Shown here: positions 1-7,885 of the stretch, in pieces
Layout of the letters: each line of letters begins with the position of its first letter
How positions within the stretch are numbered: the first letter of the stretch is position 1
Assembly (NCBI GenBank): GCA_947165815.1
Contig: CAMVBZ010000003.1
Coordinates: 1-51,160, forward strand
DNA length: 51,160 bases
Direction: 5' to 3'
DNA from: an uncultured Clostridia bacterium
GTDB taxonomy: Bacteria > Bacillota > Clostridia > Christensenellales > CAG-917
Translations under genes and position numbers: made by a program
The notes under the pieces: model-generated
What the model was told of the DNA's origin: nothing
The model's input: only the letters and a program-made list of their open reading frames with translations
Database searches by the model: none

Positions 1-296
1 ACGTTTCAGAAGCACCTAAGTCTAATACTGTAGTTTGTGCTTTAGATAGTGCAAAAGAGGCTGTAGAGAATTCTAAGCACGAATCTGTACCACTTTATTT
101 AAGAGATCCAAATTACAAGACAGAAAAGATTTCTGGATATAAATATCCACATGATTACGGTGGTTGGGTAGAACAACAATATTTGCCAGATGATGTAAAG
201 GATGATGTATATTACAAACCAACAGATCATGGCTTTGAAAAAACTATCCAAGAAAGACAAAAAGCAAGAAGAAAAAAAGACGAGGATAGCAAATGA
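1..296 (+). CDS. rarA: Replication-associated recombination protein A, C-terminal end (partial)
   Basis: The reading frame is open from base 3 to the TGA at 294-296 and gives about 97 residues of a protein that begins outside the window. The motif LRDPNYK, then GYKYPHDYGGWVEQQYLPD and a closing basic tail, is the C-terminal signature of the RarA/MgsA (WRNIP1) clamp-loader-like AAA+ ATPase, which acts at stalled replication forks. The AAA+ core is not in the window. Its stop overlaps the ruvX start by four bases (ATGA), so the two genes are probably translationally coupled. The family call rests only on this C-terminal domain, but the motif is distinctive. Confidence 0.85.
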   Translation, partial: VSEAPKSNTVVCALDSAKEAVENSKHESVPLYLRDPNYKTEKISGYKYPHDYGGWVEQQYLPDDVKDDVYYKPTDHGFEKTIQERQKARRKKDEDSK

Positions 297-730
297 GAAA
301 AGTTGCATTAGATATTGGAGATGTAAGAATTGGTATTGCTGTTTCAGACTTTATGAATATAATTGCAAACCCAAGAGAAACTTATGTTAGAAAAGGTGAA
401 GAACAAGACTTGGATTATTTCATTAAAGTTGCAAAAGAAAATGAAGCAGATACATTTGTTATTGGCTTGCCAATAAATATGGACGGAACAGAAGGTCCAA
501 GAGTAGAAATTTGTAGAGCATTCGGAGAAAAATTAAGAGAAAAATCCGGGCTCAAAGTTGAATATCAAGATGAAAGATTAACAACTGTTTCAGCAGAAAG
601 AATGCTAATTGAGGCAGATGTGAGAAGAGATAAGAGAAAACAAGTTATAGATAAACTTGCAGCAACAATTATCCTTCAATCTTATCTAGATAGGATGGCA
701 TTTAAGAATAAACAATCAGGAGAACAATAA
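293..730 (+). CDS. ruvX: Holliday junction resolvase-like / pre-16S rRNA nuclease YqgF
   Basis: This 145-residue protein has the RNase H-like YqgF fold. Visible motifs are DIGDVRIGIA near the N terminus (first catalytic Asp), GLPINMDGTEG near residue 60, DERLTT near 95 and a C-terminal DKLAATIILQSYLD. In E. coli this family matures the 5' end of 16S rRNA; a Holliday-junction role has also been proposed. Its length is typical of the family. The start ATG lies inside the rarA stop (ATGA overlap), and a DUF1292 gene follows after one base, an arrangement common in Firmicutes. Confidence 0.95.
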   Translation: MRKVALDIGDVRIGIAVSDFMNIIANPRETYVRKGEEQDLDYFIKVAKENEADTFVIGLPINMDGTEGPRVEICRAFGEKLREKSGLKVEYQDERLTTVSAERMLIEADVRRDKRKQVIDKLAATIILQSYLDRMAFKNKQSGEQ

Positions 731-731
731 A

Positions 732-1061
732 ATGGCAGATGAAAATAAGAAAGATTTTTTTGAAGAAACAAACGAAGTGGATGAAAATGATGTAGATATC
801 ATTACATTGCATAATATTGAAAGAGATGCAGATGAAGATTTCTATCATTTGGCTACATTCGACTGTGATGGAAAGTGGTATGTTGGTTTGTTACCAACAA
901 AACCAGAAAAAGGCGAAGAGGATGCAGTTTTTATCTTCAGAATCGAAGAAGGAAAGAAAGAAAATTTAATAGTTCCAATCGAAGATGAAGCAGAAATGGA
1001 AAAAGCATTTGCTGAATTCACAAAGTTTATGGAGGAGAATACTCCAGATGAAGATAAGTAA
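732..1061 (+). CDS. DUF1292 (YrzB-like) acidic protein
   Basis: The product is a small, strongly acidic protein of 109 residues. The core HNIERDADEDFYHLATFDCDGKWYVGL followed by EDAVFIFRIEE (shown as short segments of the pattern) matches the DUF1292/YrzB family, which in Firmicutes sits directly after ruvX (yrrK-yrzB in Bacillus). The molecular function is unknown. The gene begins one base after the ruvX stop and is probably cotranscribed with it. No terminator is visible before the rpsB promoter. Confidence 0.85.
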   Translation: MADENKKDFFEETNEVDENDVDIITLHNIERDADEDFYHLATFDCDGKWYVGLLPTKPEKGEEDAVFIFRIEEGKKENLIVPIEDEAEMEKAFAEFTKFMEENTPDEDK

Positions 1062-1089
1062 AATTTCTTCAAAAACTGCTATAAAGTAT

Positions 1090-1118
1090 TTGCAATATTA
1101 TTTTAGATAATATATAAT
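1090..1118 (+). promoter_or_regulatory. Sigma-A-type promoter of rpsB-tsf
   Basis: The -35 box TTGCAA (1090-1095), a 17-base spacer and a perfect -10 box TATAAT (1113-1118) are present. Transcription should start near 1125, leaving a leader of about 100 bases before rpsB. Confidence 0.8.
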
Positions 1119-1124
1119 CACTCG

Positions 1125-1225
1125 TAATCGCACACTCTAGTTGAGTATAAAGGGTTCCCAATCTGGGCCTTTCTATGATGAGACTGGAGGAGGTGAAAAA
1201 AAACAAAATATAGGAGGACCAAGAA
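1125..1225 (+). promoter_or_regulatory. rpsB leader with hairpin, possible S2 autoregulatory element
   Basis: The leader holds a small ACTC/GAGT stem (1134-1146) and a larger hairpin at 1149-1172: AAAGG pairs with CCTTT, and inside it CCC pairs with GGG around AATCT. A strong Shine-Dalgarno-like GGAGGAGGTG at about 1186-1194 has no useful start codon after it; the real rpsB site is AGGAGG at 1212-1217. Known rpsB leaders are autoregulated by S2 in proteobacteria, so regulation here is inference from structure and length. Confidence 0.4.
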
Positions 1226-2068
1226 ATGGCCGTAACAACAATGAAAGCCTTATTAGAGGCAGGCGTACACTTCGGACATCAAAAGAGCAGATGGAATCCT
1301 AAGATGGCCAAGTACATTTATTCAACAAGAAACGATATTCACATTATCGACCTCGCAATTTCAGTTCAAAAAGTCGAAGAAGCATATGAATTCGTTAAAT
1401 CAGTAGTTTCCCAAGGTAAATCAGTATTATTCGTTGGAACTAAGAAACAAGCTCAAGATGCAGTTAAAGCAGAAGCAGAAAGATGTGATATGTTCTATAT
1501 CAATCAAAGATGGCTTGGTGGTACTTTAACTAACTTCAAGACAATCAGAACAAGAGTTCAACGTTTAACAAAGATTAACGAAATGGAAAAGATTGGAGAA
1601 TTCAACGTTCTCACAAAGAAAGAAGTTGCTTCCTTATTAAAGGAAAGAGAAGTTCTCGAAAAGAACCTCGGTGGAATTAAGAACATGACATCTTTACCAG
1701 GATGCTTATTCGTAATCGACCTTAAGAGAGAAGAAAACGCAATCAAAGAAGCACATAAACTTAATATACCAATCGTTGCAGTTGTAGATACAAACTGTGA
1801 TCCAGATTTAGTAGATTATGTTATCCCAGGAAACGATGACGCAATCCGTGCTGTACAACTCTTTGCATCAATTATTGCAGATGCAGTTATCGAAGCACGT
1901 CAAGGCGAAGCTGGCTTAGCAGCATCAAAGGCTACAGTAGAAGCTCCAGCAGAAGAAATCAAGATGGAAGATGTTGTTGCAGAAACAGCAGCTCCAGTTG
2001 AAGAAAAGAAAGAAGAAAAAGTTGATGCACTCGCAAAGGCATTAGCAGAAGCAGAAAGCAATAAATAA
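1226..2068 (+). CDS. rpsB: 30S ribosomal protein S2
   Basis: This 280-residue protein begins [19 protein letters not shown], the classic S2 opening. It continues with [20 protein letters not shown] and [11 protein letters not shown]. The conserved core ends near residue 225. The rest is an Ala/Glu/Lys-rich tail of about 50 residues, longer than in Bacillus S2 but common in Clostridia. S2 binds the 30S head-body junction late in assembly. The start is fixed by AGGAGG eight bases upstream of the ATG, and tsf follows after 18 bases as in nearly all bacteria. Confidence 0.98.
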   Translation: MAVTTMKALLEAGVHFGHQKSRWNPKMAKYIYSTRNDIHIIDLAISVQKVEEAYEFVKSVVSQGKSVLFVGTKKQAQDAVKAEAERCDMFYINQRWLGGTLTNFKTIRTRVQRLTKINEMEKIGEFNVLTKKEVASLLKEREVLEKNLGGIKNMTSLPGCLFVIDLKREENAIKEAHKLNIPIVAVVDTNCDPDLVDYVIPGNDDAIRAVQLFASIIADAVIEARQGEAGLAASKATVEAPAEEIKMEDVVAETAAPVEEKKEEKVDALAKALAEAESNK

Positions 2069-2086
2069 TTAAAGGAGTATAGGAAT

Positions 2087-2956
2087 ATGGCATTCACAAG
2101 TAAAGATGTAATGGATCTCCGTCAAAAGACAGGCGTTGGAATGATGGATTGCAAAAAAGCATTAGTAGCAACAGATGGCGATATGGACAAAGCTATAGAA
2201 TATCTCCGTGAAAAAGGTTTAGCATCATCTGCAAAGAAAGAAAGCAGAATCGCAGCTGAAGGTATCGTATTAGATGCAACAAAGGGAAATAAATCTGTAT
2301 TAGTAGAAGTAAACTGCGAAACAGACTTCGTTGCAAAATCAGACGCATTCGTAGCATTCACAAAAGATGTAGCAAACTACGTATTAGACAACCCAGGAAT
2401 CTCTGTAGAAGACTTAATCGCAGCTAAAGAACAAGCTAAAGCAGAAGTAGTTCTTAAAGTTGGAGAAAAGATTTCAATTAGAAGATATACATTATTCGAA
2501 GCAGAGGGTGACGATGTTATAGATACATATATCCACCTCGGTGGAAAGATGGGTGTTATGGTAGAAATGTCTGCTGGAACACCAAAGCAAGTTGCACACG
2601 ATGTAGCATTACAAATCGCAGCAATGAACGCACAATATGTAGACAGAACACAAGTTCCACAAGAAGTTGTAGATAAAGAAATGGAAATCTTAAGAGTTCA
2701 AGCACAAAACGAAGATAGCTCTAAACCAGCAGCAATCATCGAAAAGATGTTAATGGGAAGAATCAATAAGTTCTACAAAGAAACATGCTTAGTAGACCAA
2801 GAATTCGTTAAAGATCCTTCAATGAACATCGGTGCATACCTCAAGCAAAACGGTGGAGCAAAGATTATCCGCTTCACACGTTACAACATGGGCGAAGGAA
2901 TTGAAAAGAGACAAGATAATCTAGCAGAAGAAATTGCTAAGATGACACAAAAGTAA
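2087..2956 (+). CDS. tsf: Translation elongation factor Ts
   Basis: This 289-residue guanine-nucleotide exchange factor for EF-Tu starts with a UBA-like domain (KDVMDLRQKTGVGMMDCKKAL). It then has the TDFVAKSD motif near residue 80, which inserts into EF-Tu. The two dimerisation subdomains follow (HLGGKMGVMVEM, then the C-terminal region). Length is normal. AAAGGAG lies 8-9 bases before the ATG. The gene is cotranscribed with rpsB and is followed by a terminator-like hairpin before pyrH. Confidence 0.98.
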   Translation: MAFTSKDVMDLRQKTGVGMMDCKKALVATDGDMDKAIEYLREKGLASSAKKESRIAAEGIVLDATKGNKSVLVEVNCETDFVAKSDAFVAFTKDVANYVLDNPGISVEDLIAAKEQAKAEVVLKVGEKISIRRYTLFEAEGDDVIDTYIHLGGKMGVMVEMSAGTPKQVAHDVALQIAAMNAQYVDRTQVPQEVVDKEMEILRVQAQNEDSSKPAAIIEKMLMGRINKFYKETCLVDQEFVKDPSMNIGAYLKQNGGAKIIRFTRYNMGEGIEKRQDNLAEEIAKMTQK

Positions 2957-2964
2957 AACAAATA

Positions 2965-2992
2965 GGGAGCGTTGTTAAGCGTTCCCTTTTTT
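2965..2992 (+). terminator. Intrinsic terminator or attenuator between tsf and pyrH
   Basis: GGGAGCG (2965-2971) pairs with CGTTCCC (2980-2986), seven pairs including one G-T, around an eight-base loop and followed by six T. No convincing promoter lies between it and pyrH, so it may act as a partial terminator that lowers pyrH expression relative to rpsB-tsf. Confidence 0.75.
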
Positions 2993-3010
2993 ATAAAAAG
3001 GAGAAAAAGA

Positions 3011-3724
3011 ATGGGAAACCTTAAATACAAACGTGTAATACTTAAGATTTCTGGTGAAGCACTTGCAAAAGATACTGGATTTGGTATTGATGAAAAGAAA
3101 TTATCTAAAGTCTGTGACCAAATTATTGCTGCTTCTAAATTAGGAGCTGAAGTTGGTATCGTAGTTGGTGGTGGAAACTTCTGGAGAGGAAGACAAGCCA
3201 ACCCAGAAATGTTAAGAGCAACAGCAGACCATATTGGAATGCTCGCTACAATAATGAACGCTTTAGCACTTCAAGACGAACTTGAAAGAAAAGGTAGTGA
3301 AGTTAGAGTACAAACAGCATTAACAGTAACAAAAGTTGCAGAACCATATATTCTTAGAAAAGCATTGAGACACCTTGAAAAAGGAAGAATAGTTATCTTT
3401 GCAGGTGGAACAGGTAATCCATATTTCTCAACAGACTCAGGTGCATCTTTAAGAGCATGTGAAATCTGTGCAGATGCATTATTACTCGCAAAGAATGTAG
3501 ATGGAGTATATGATTCAGATCCAAAGACAAATCCAAATGCTAAAAAATATGATAAAATATCATATATGGATGTAATTAGCCAAGGATTAAAAGCTATGGA
3601 TACAACAGCAATCACAATGTGTATGGAAAACAATATCCCAATCATAGCATTCTCATTAGCAGAACAAGACGGTATTATTAAGGCATTAAATGGCGAAGCT
3701 ATTGGAACCTATATTGGAAAATAA
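3011..3724 (+). CDS. pyrH: UMP kinase
   Basis: This is a 237-residue bacterial UMP kinase of the amino acid kinase fold. It makes UDP from UMP and ATP in pyrimidine nucleotide synthesis. Visible motifs are KRVILKISGEAL, VGGGNFWRG (UMP/phosphate-binding glycine loop), GGTGNPYFSTDS and the segment with DGVYDSDPK. The frame stays open upstream to 2972, but that TTG lies inside the terminator hairpin. The ATG at 3011, seven bases after AAAGGAG, gives the canonical N terminus MGNLKYKRVILKISGEA. A small membrane protein follows after 14 bases, where frr would be expected. Confidence 0.97.
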   Translation: MGNLKYKRVILKISGEALAKDTGFGIDEKKLSKVCDQIIAASKLGAEVGIVVGGGNFWRGRQANPEMLRATADHIGMLATIMNALALQDELERKGSEVRVQTALTVTKVAEPYILRKALRHLEKGRIVIFAGGTGNPYFSTDSGASLRACEICADALLLAKNVDGVYDSDPKTNPNAKKYDKISYMDVISQGLKAMDTTAITMCMENNIPIIAFSLAEQDGIIKALNGEAIGTYIGK

Positions 3725-3738
3725 TAGGAGATATAAAA

Positions 3739-4287
3739 ATGGCAGAGAAAAAAGCACAAACAAAGACCGAAAAAGGATATGGTGGTATTATTAAAGCCGT
3801 TATCTGTATCATTATCGGTGTTTTATTCTGTTGCTCTCTCGCAATGGCTATTGAAGTCTTAAGCTATATCATCGGTGCAATATTAATAGTTATTGGTTTA
3901 GGAGCAATAATTACAACAGCAGCAACAAAACAAAGTCTGTTATCTATAACAGGTTTACTAGGAGCAATATTCCTTGGATTAGGTATTGCAGCAATAGTAT
4001 TAAATGCAGCCGGATTCCTTCTTGCATGCATTCCATTCTTACTTGTCGCATTAGGAGCAATTGCAATCGTTGATGCATTCTTAATGAAATTTGTAAGAAA
4101 AGAGAAGAACATTATTGCATTTGTAATCGAATTAGTAATAGGAGTTATCTTCTTCTTATTCGGTATCTTACTCTTAACAGTTGATGAATTTGCTGGATAC
4201 GCAGGTTTAATTTTAGGAATCGCACTTATCGTTTATGGTTTATTCACATTAATAATTGAGTGCATAAAATTAAGCAAAAAGAAATAA
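3739..4287 (+). CDS. Small integral membrane protein, HdeD/DUF308-like
   Basis: The 182-residue product has a short polar N terminus (about 15 residues), then five or six hydrophobic segments separated by brief turns, and a Lys-rich C terminus (KLSKKK). Repeated patterns of the type IIGAILIVIGLGAI resemble the HdeD/DUF308 family of multi-pass proteins, but that is a resemblance by eye and no function can be given. AGGAG lies eight bases before the ATG. The gene sits between pyrH and frr, which are normally adjacent, and is followed by a terminator, so it shares the pyrH transcript. Confidence 0.7.
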   Translation: MAEKKAQTKTEKGYGGIIKAVICIIIGVLFCCSLAMAIEVLSYIIGAILIVIGLGAIITTAATKQSLLSITGLLGAIFLGLGIAAIVLNAAGFLLACIPFLLVALGAIAIVDAFLMKFVRKEKNIIAFVIELVIGVIFFLFGILLLTVDEFAGYAGLILGIALIVYGLFTLIIECIKLSKKK

Positions 4288-4315
4288 ATTAAAGCTTAAA
4301 ATTCACAAAATAATT

Positions 4316-4347
4316 ATAGGTTCAGAAATGAGCCTATTTTTATTTTT
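4316..4347 (+). terminator. Intrinsic terminator after the pyrH/membrane protein unit
   Basis: ATAGGTTC (4316-4323) pairs with GAGCCTAT (4330-4337) around a six-base loop, eight pairs with one G-T, followed by TTTTATTTTT. It separates pyrH from frr. Confidence 0.8.
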
Positions 4348-4386
4348 CACTCAGTTAGAATATCGAAAAGTAACAAATTTTGACTT

Positions 4387-4434
4387 TATCCAAAAACTAT
4401 TGAGTATATCCAAAATTTAATTTGCAAACAAATT
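4387..4434 (+). repeat. Direct repeat TATCCAAAA and palindrome upstream of the frr promoter
   Basis: TATCCAAAA occurs at 4387-4395 and 4407-4415, 20 bases apart (two helical turns). AATTTG (4419-4424) and CAAATT (4429-4434) form an inverted repeat just upstream of the frr -35 box. This could be an upstream operator or simply AT-rich spacer; nothing proves function. The 4288-4518 gap otherwise holds only the terminator and the frr promoter. Confidence 0.25.
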
Positions 4435-4449
4435 AAGATTATTGAGATA

Positions 4450-4478
4450 TTGCAAATAACATAATATTTTGCTAAAAT
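4450..4478 (+). promoter_or_regulatory. Promoter of the frr-uppS-cdsA-dxr-rseP-ispG operon
   Basis: TTGCAA (4450-4455), a 17-base spacer and TAAAAT (4473-4478), with a TGC just before the -10 box (extended -10). It lies 40 bases upstream of the frr start. Confidence 0.75.
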
Positions 4479-4518
4479 ATATGTTAACTTTATAACAACA
4501 AAAACGGAGGAATTTTAT

Positions 4519-5094
4519 ATGTCATACGGAATCGATACAGTTGATTTAATCTTCGATGATATGGAAGAAAAGTGTGATAAAGCCATTAACAATTTTGATG
4601 GAGAATTAAAGACCATTAGAGCAGGAAGAGCAAATGCTCATATTTTAGACAAAGTTCTTGTTAACTACTATGGTATGGCAACTCCTTTAAACCAAATGTC
4701 TAATATCACAATCCCAGAAGCAAGATTATTGGTTATCAAACCATACGACAAAAATGCTTTAAAGGACATTGAAAAAGCAATACTTGCTGCAAATATTGGT
4801 ATTACACCAAATAATGACGGCACATTAATTAGACTCGTTTTCCCACAATTAACAGAGGAAAGAAGAAGAGATCTTTGTAAAGACATTAAGAAACTTGCAG
4901 AAGAAACAAGAGTTGTTTTAAGAAATGCAAGAAGATCTGCAAATGATGACCTCAAGGCATTAGAAAAAGATAGTGAAATCACAGAAGATGACCTCAAAGA
5001 TTTCTTAGCAGATGTAGATAAGGTCTTAGATAAGAAGATGGAAAAAGTAGATGAACTTGAAAAAGCAAAGTCTACTGAAGTAATGGAAGTATAA
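4519..5094 (+). CDS. frr: Ribosome recycling factor
   Basis: This 191-residue protein splits post-termination 70S ribosomes together with EF-G. The conserved segments [27 protein letters not shown], and [15 protein letters not shown] are all present, with a long helical C-terminal half. It is slightly longer than the usual 185 residues because of a short N-terminal extension ([14 protein letters not shown]). A GGAGG sits about ten bases before the ATG. It is the first gene of an operon that continues with uppS one base after its stop. Confidence 0.97.
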   Translation: MSYGIDTVDLIFDDMEEKCDKAINNFDGELKTIRAGRANAHILDKVLVNYYGMATPLNQMSNITIPEARLLVIKPYDKNALKDIEKAILAANIGITPNNDGTLIRLVFPQLTEERRRDLCKDIKKLAEETRVVLRNARRSANDDLKALEKDSEITEDDLKDFLADVDKVLDKKMEKVDELEKAKSTEVMEV

Positions 5095-5095
5095 A

Positions 5096-5761
5096 TTGAC
5101 TTATCCAAAGCACGTAGCATTTATAATGGACGGAAACAGACGTTGGGGAAAACTCAATGGCTTTTCCAATTTACAGTCCTATGAAAAAGGAAGAGATGTC
5201 CTAGAATCCTTAATCTTTTCTCTAGAAAAGAAAGGTGTAGAATGTGTGAGTTGTTATACATTTAGCACAGAAAACTTTTCAAGAAGCAAGGAAGATATAG
5301 ACAGTGTAATGAATGTCGTTTCAGAATACTTTGTAAATCTTCTAAATAAAGGAACAAATTGGAAAATAATCTTTTCTGGAAATAAAACGTTGTTGCCAAA
5401 TAAACTTCAAGAACTATTTTCTAATATAGAAAATAAAACCAAAGATAATAAGGGCATAATAGTTAATATTTTAATAGGATATGGCTCTCAGGATGAAATT
5501 ATAAATGCTGCAAAAAAAGCACAAAAGGAAGGAGAGATTACTAAAGAATCTTTTGAAAAACACCTATATAGTTCCAATCTTCCTAAGATAGATATGGTTG
5601 TTAGAACTGGTGGAGATAAGAGACTAAGTAATTTCATGCTTTATCAAGTGGCATATTCAGAATTGTTCTTTGTAGATAAGCTTTGGTGTGATTTTAATGA
5701 TAAGGATTTAGATTCTTTGCTCGATGAATATTCATCTAGACAGAGAAACTACGGTAAATAG
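5096..5761 (+). CDS. uppS: Isoprenyl transferase / undecaprenyl diphosphate synthase
   Basis: The 221-residue cis-prenyltransferase makes the C55 lipid carrier for peptidoglycan. HVAFIMDGNRRWGK carries the catalytic Asp. TFSTENFSRS and RTGGDKRLSNFMLYQVAYSELFF are the substrate-binding signatures; the family usually has RTSGE where this has RTGGD. The start must be the TTG at 5096, because the first in-frame ATG falls inside the catalytic motif; GGAAG lies six bases before it. The protein is a little shorter than the usual 240-250 residues, mainly at the N terminus. Confidence 0.95.
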   Translation: MTYPKHVAFIMDGNRRWGKLNGFSNLQSYEKGRDVLESLIFSLEKKGVECVSCYTFSTENFSRSKEDIDSVMNVVSEYFVNLLNKGTNWKIIFSGNKTLLPNKLQELFSNIENKTKDNKGIIVNILIGYGSQDEIINAAKKAQKEGEITKESFEKHLYSSNLPKIDMVVRTGGDKRLSNFMLYQVAYSELFFVDKLWCDFNDKDLDSLLDEYSSRQRNYGK

Positions 5762-5762
5762 T

Positions 5763-6725
5763 ATGAAAAGATTTTTAACAGCAATTGCATTAATTTCAGT
5801 TCTATTTGGAATAATGATAATGGATTATTATTTCGTATATGGTTCTTTATCCATATATGCAGCAAACCAACCACATATTCCAATTTTTAGTGAGATTTTC
5901 CTTTGGTTATTATTAGCAATTTCAATATTTGAATTGTACTCATGCTATTCAAAGAGTGGATATAACTTATTCAAGGCTCCATTAATCTTATTGGCAGTTT
6001 CTATATATCCAGTTTTCTTTGTAATGGAATTCTTCACAGGACACGGAATATATGGAATATTATTAGCACTTGCAGCATCTGCAATATTAGAATTAATATT
6101 GTTCACCTTTGCAGACAAAGAAAAATATTCCTCTAAAGACTTGTTTGCAGAGTTTTCTATCATTATTTACCCAACACTTCTAGTATCCTTTGCATTAATA
6201 TTAGGTGCAAGATTTAGTGGCATTTATGTAATTATGTTTGCAACATTCCTTGCAGTTGCTGGAGATACTTTTGCATACTGGTTTGGAAAGTCATTACATA
6301 ACAAATTCCCAAAGAAGATGTGTCCTACAATCTCTCCTAAGAAAACAGTTGTTGGAGCAATTGGTGGTGTAGTAGGAAGTATTTTCGCTGCAATGGTATT
6401 TTGGGCATTCTTTGAAGTTGGTGGTATTTCTTCCACAGCAAATATGTCTCAAGTCGTAGCAGGATGCAACTACACATTATTCTTCCCAGCAACACAAATT
6501 AGTGATTTATGGAGAAGTGGACTTGTATATGCAGCAATGGGAATTATAGGTGCAGCATTATCCGAAGTAGGAGATTTGGCAGCATCTAGAATAAAGAGAT
6601 CAATAGGAATTAAAGACTTTGGAACTATTTTCCCAGGACATGGCGGTGTAATAGATAGATTAGATAGTATTATGTTTGCCTTAGTATTATTGGCAGTAGT
6701 TCTTCCAATAGTTTATTTAAGTTAA
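5763..6725 (+). CDS. cdsA: Phosphatidate cytidylyltransferase
   Basis: The 320-residue multi-pass membrane protein makes CDP-diacylglycerol from CTP and phosphatidate, the branch point to phospholipids. The CdsA signature is complete near the C terminus: SRIKRSIGIKDFGTIFPGHG then a GVIDRLDS segment with the catalytic acidic residues. I use the ATG at 5763, just after the uppS stop. An upstream frame-open ATG at 5724 would overlap uppS by 38 bases and add residues unlike a membrane N terminus. There is an extra loop near residue 215-245 between membrane segments. Confidence 0.95.
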   Translation: MKRFLTAIALISVLFGIMIMDYYFVYGSLSIYAANQPHIPIFSEIFLWLLLAISIFELYSCYSKSGYNLFKAPLILLAVSIYPVFFVMEFFTGHGIYGILLALAASAILELILFTFADKEKYSSKDLFAEFSIIIYPTLLVSFALILGARFSGIYVIMFATFLAVAGDTFAYWFGKSLHNKFPKKMCPTISPKKTVVGAIGGVVGSIFAAMVFWAFFEVGGISSTANMSQVVAGCNYTLFFPATQISDLWRSGLVYAAMGIIGAALSEVGDLAASRIKRSIGIKDFGTIFPGHGGVIDRLDSIMFALVLLAVVLPIVYLS

Positions 6726-6726
6726 T

Positions 6727-7884
6727 ATGAAAAGCAAAAAAACCGTAACAATTCTAGGAAGTACTGGTTCAGTTGGTAAACAAGCCCTAGATGTAATAAG
6801 AAAATTCCCAGATAGATTCAAAGTTGTTGGATTATCTGCTTTTAACAATACGGATTTGTTAAGAGAGCAAATAGAGGAATTTAAACCAGACTATTATTTC
6901 TGCAAAGAAGGAACTATTGAAGTTCAAAGATCCATATTCGACTTCATGATAGATGAAGAACCACAAGATAAAAAGAGTATGGGATCGCTTGAAGAATTAG
7001 CATCTGTAGATAGTGATATCGTTCTTCTTTGTGTAAGTGGTATTGCAGGACTTTTGCCAGCAATGACAACTCTTAAAAGAGGTGCTACATTAGCTATAGC
7101 TAATAAAGAAGCAATTGTTGCAGGTGGTAGACATCTTAAAGCAGCCGAAGCTAAGTACGGTGGAAAGATTATTCCAGTAGACTCTGAACATAATGCAATC
7201 TTTAATTGTATTGGCAATGAAATAGCAGATGTTAAGAGCATTATTTTAACATGTTCTGGCGGAGCATTTAGAGATTATGACAAAGCAAAACTTGCAAAAA
7301 TCACTCCAGAAGAAGCACTTTCTCATCCAACTTGGAAGATGGGCAAAAAGATTACGGTAGATTGTGCAACATTATTTAATAAAGGATTAGAAATTATTGA
7401 GGCTATGCACTTATTCCAAGTAACAGCTGGAAAAGTGAAGGTAGTACAACATAAAGAAAGTATTGTTCATTCATTAGTTGAATTCAATGACAACTCTATG
7501 AAGGCTTTACTTGGTGTTCCAGATATGAGAATGGCAATAGAGAATGCTTTGTTCTATCCAGAAGTTGGTGGAGAAGTCATTGCACCTTTAGATCTAATTA
7601 AGGTTGGACAACTTAATTTCTCAGAACCAAATTATGAATTATTCCCATGTCTAGAAATAGGTAGAAAAGCTGGAATTATGGGAGATGGTGCTTCCATAGC
7701 TGTATCAGCTGCAGACGAAATAATAGTAGATTCTCTCCTAAAAGGAAAGATTAAGTTCACAGATATTCCAAACAACCTAGAAAAAGTTCTATATAAGTTT
7801 GAAAATATCCAAAAGATTTCATTCGATGACATTCTTGCTTTAGATGGTGAGGCAAGAAAGTTTACATATTCATTAGGAGTATAA
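6727..7884 (+). CDS. dxr: 1-deoxy-D-xylulose 5-phosphate reductoisomerase
   Basis: This 385-residue NADPH-dependent enzyme makes 2-C-methyl-D-erythritol 4-phosphate, the first committed step of the MEP isoprenoid pathway. Visible motifs are ILGSTGSVGKQALDV (Rossmann loop), NKEAIVAGG, PVDSEHNAIF (metal-binding Asp and Glu) and SHPTWKMGKKITVDCAT. Length is standard. It starts one base after the cdsA stop, and the later pathway gene ispG lies two genes downstream in the same operon. Confidence 0.98.
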   Translation: MKSKKTVTILGSTGSVGKQALDVIRKFPDRFKVVGLSAFNNTDLLREQIEEFKPDYYFCKEGTIEVQRSIFDFMIDEEPQDKKSMGSLEELASVDSDIVLLCVSGIAGLLPAMTTLKRGATLAIANKEAIVAGGRHLKAAEAKYGGKIIPVDSEHNAIFNCIGNEIADVKSIILTCSGGAFRDYDKAKLAKITPEEALSHPTWKMGKKITVDCATLFNKGLEIIEAMHLFQVTAGKVKVVQHKESIVHSLVEFNDNSMKALLGVPDMRMAIENALFYPEVGGEVIAPLDLIKVGQLNFSEPNYELFPCLEIGRKAGIMGDGASIAVSAADEIIVDSLLKGKIKFTDIPNNLEKVLYKFENIQKISFDDILALDGEARKFTYSLGV

Positions 7885-7885
7885 A

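Noticed and set aside
2972-3010. Upstream TTG start for pyrH adding 13 residues
   Set aside because: It lies inside the terminator hairpin and lacks a ribosome site; the ATG at 3011 has one and gives the family N terminus.
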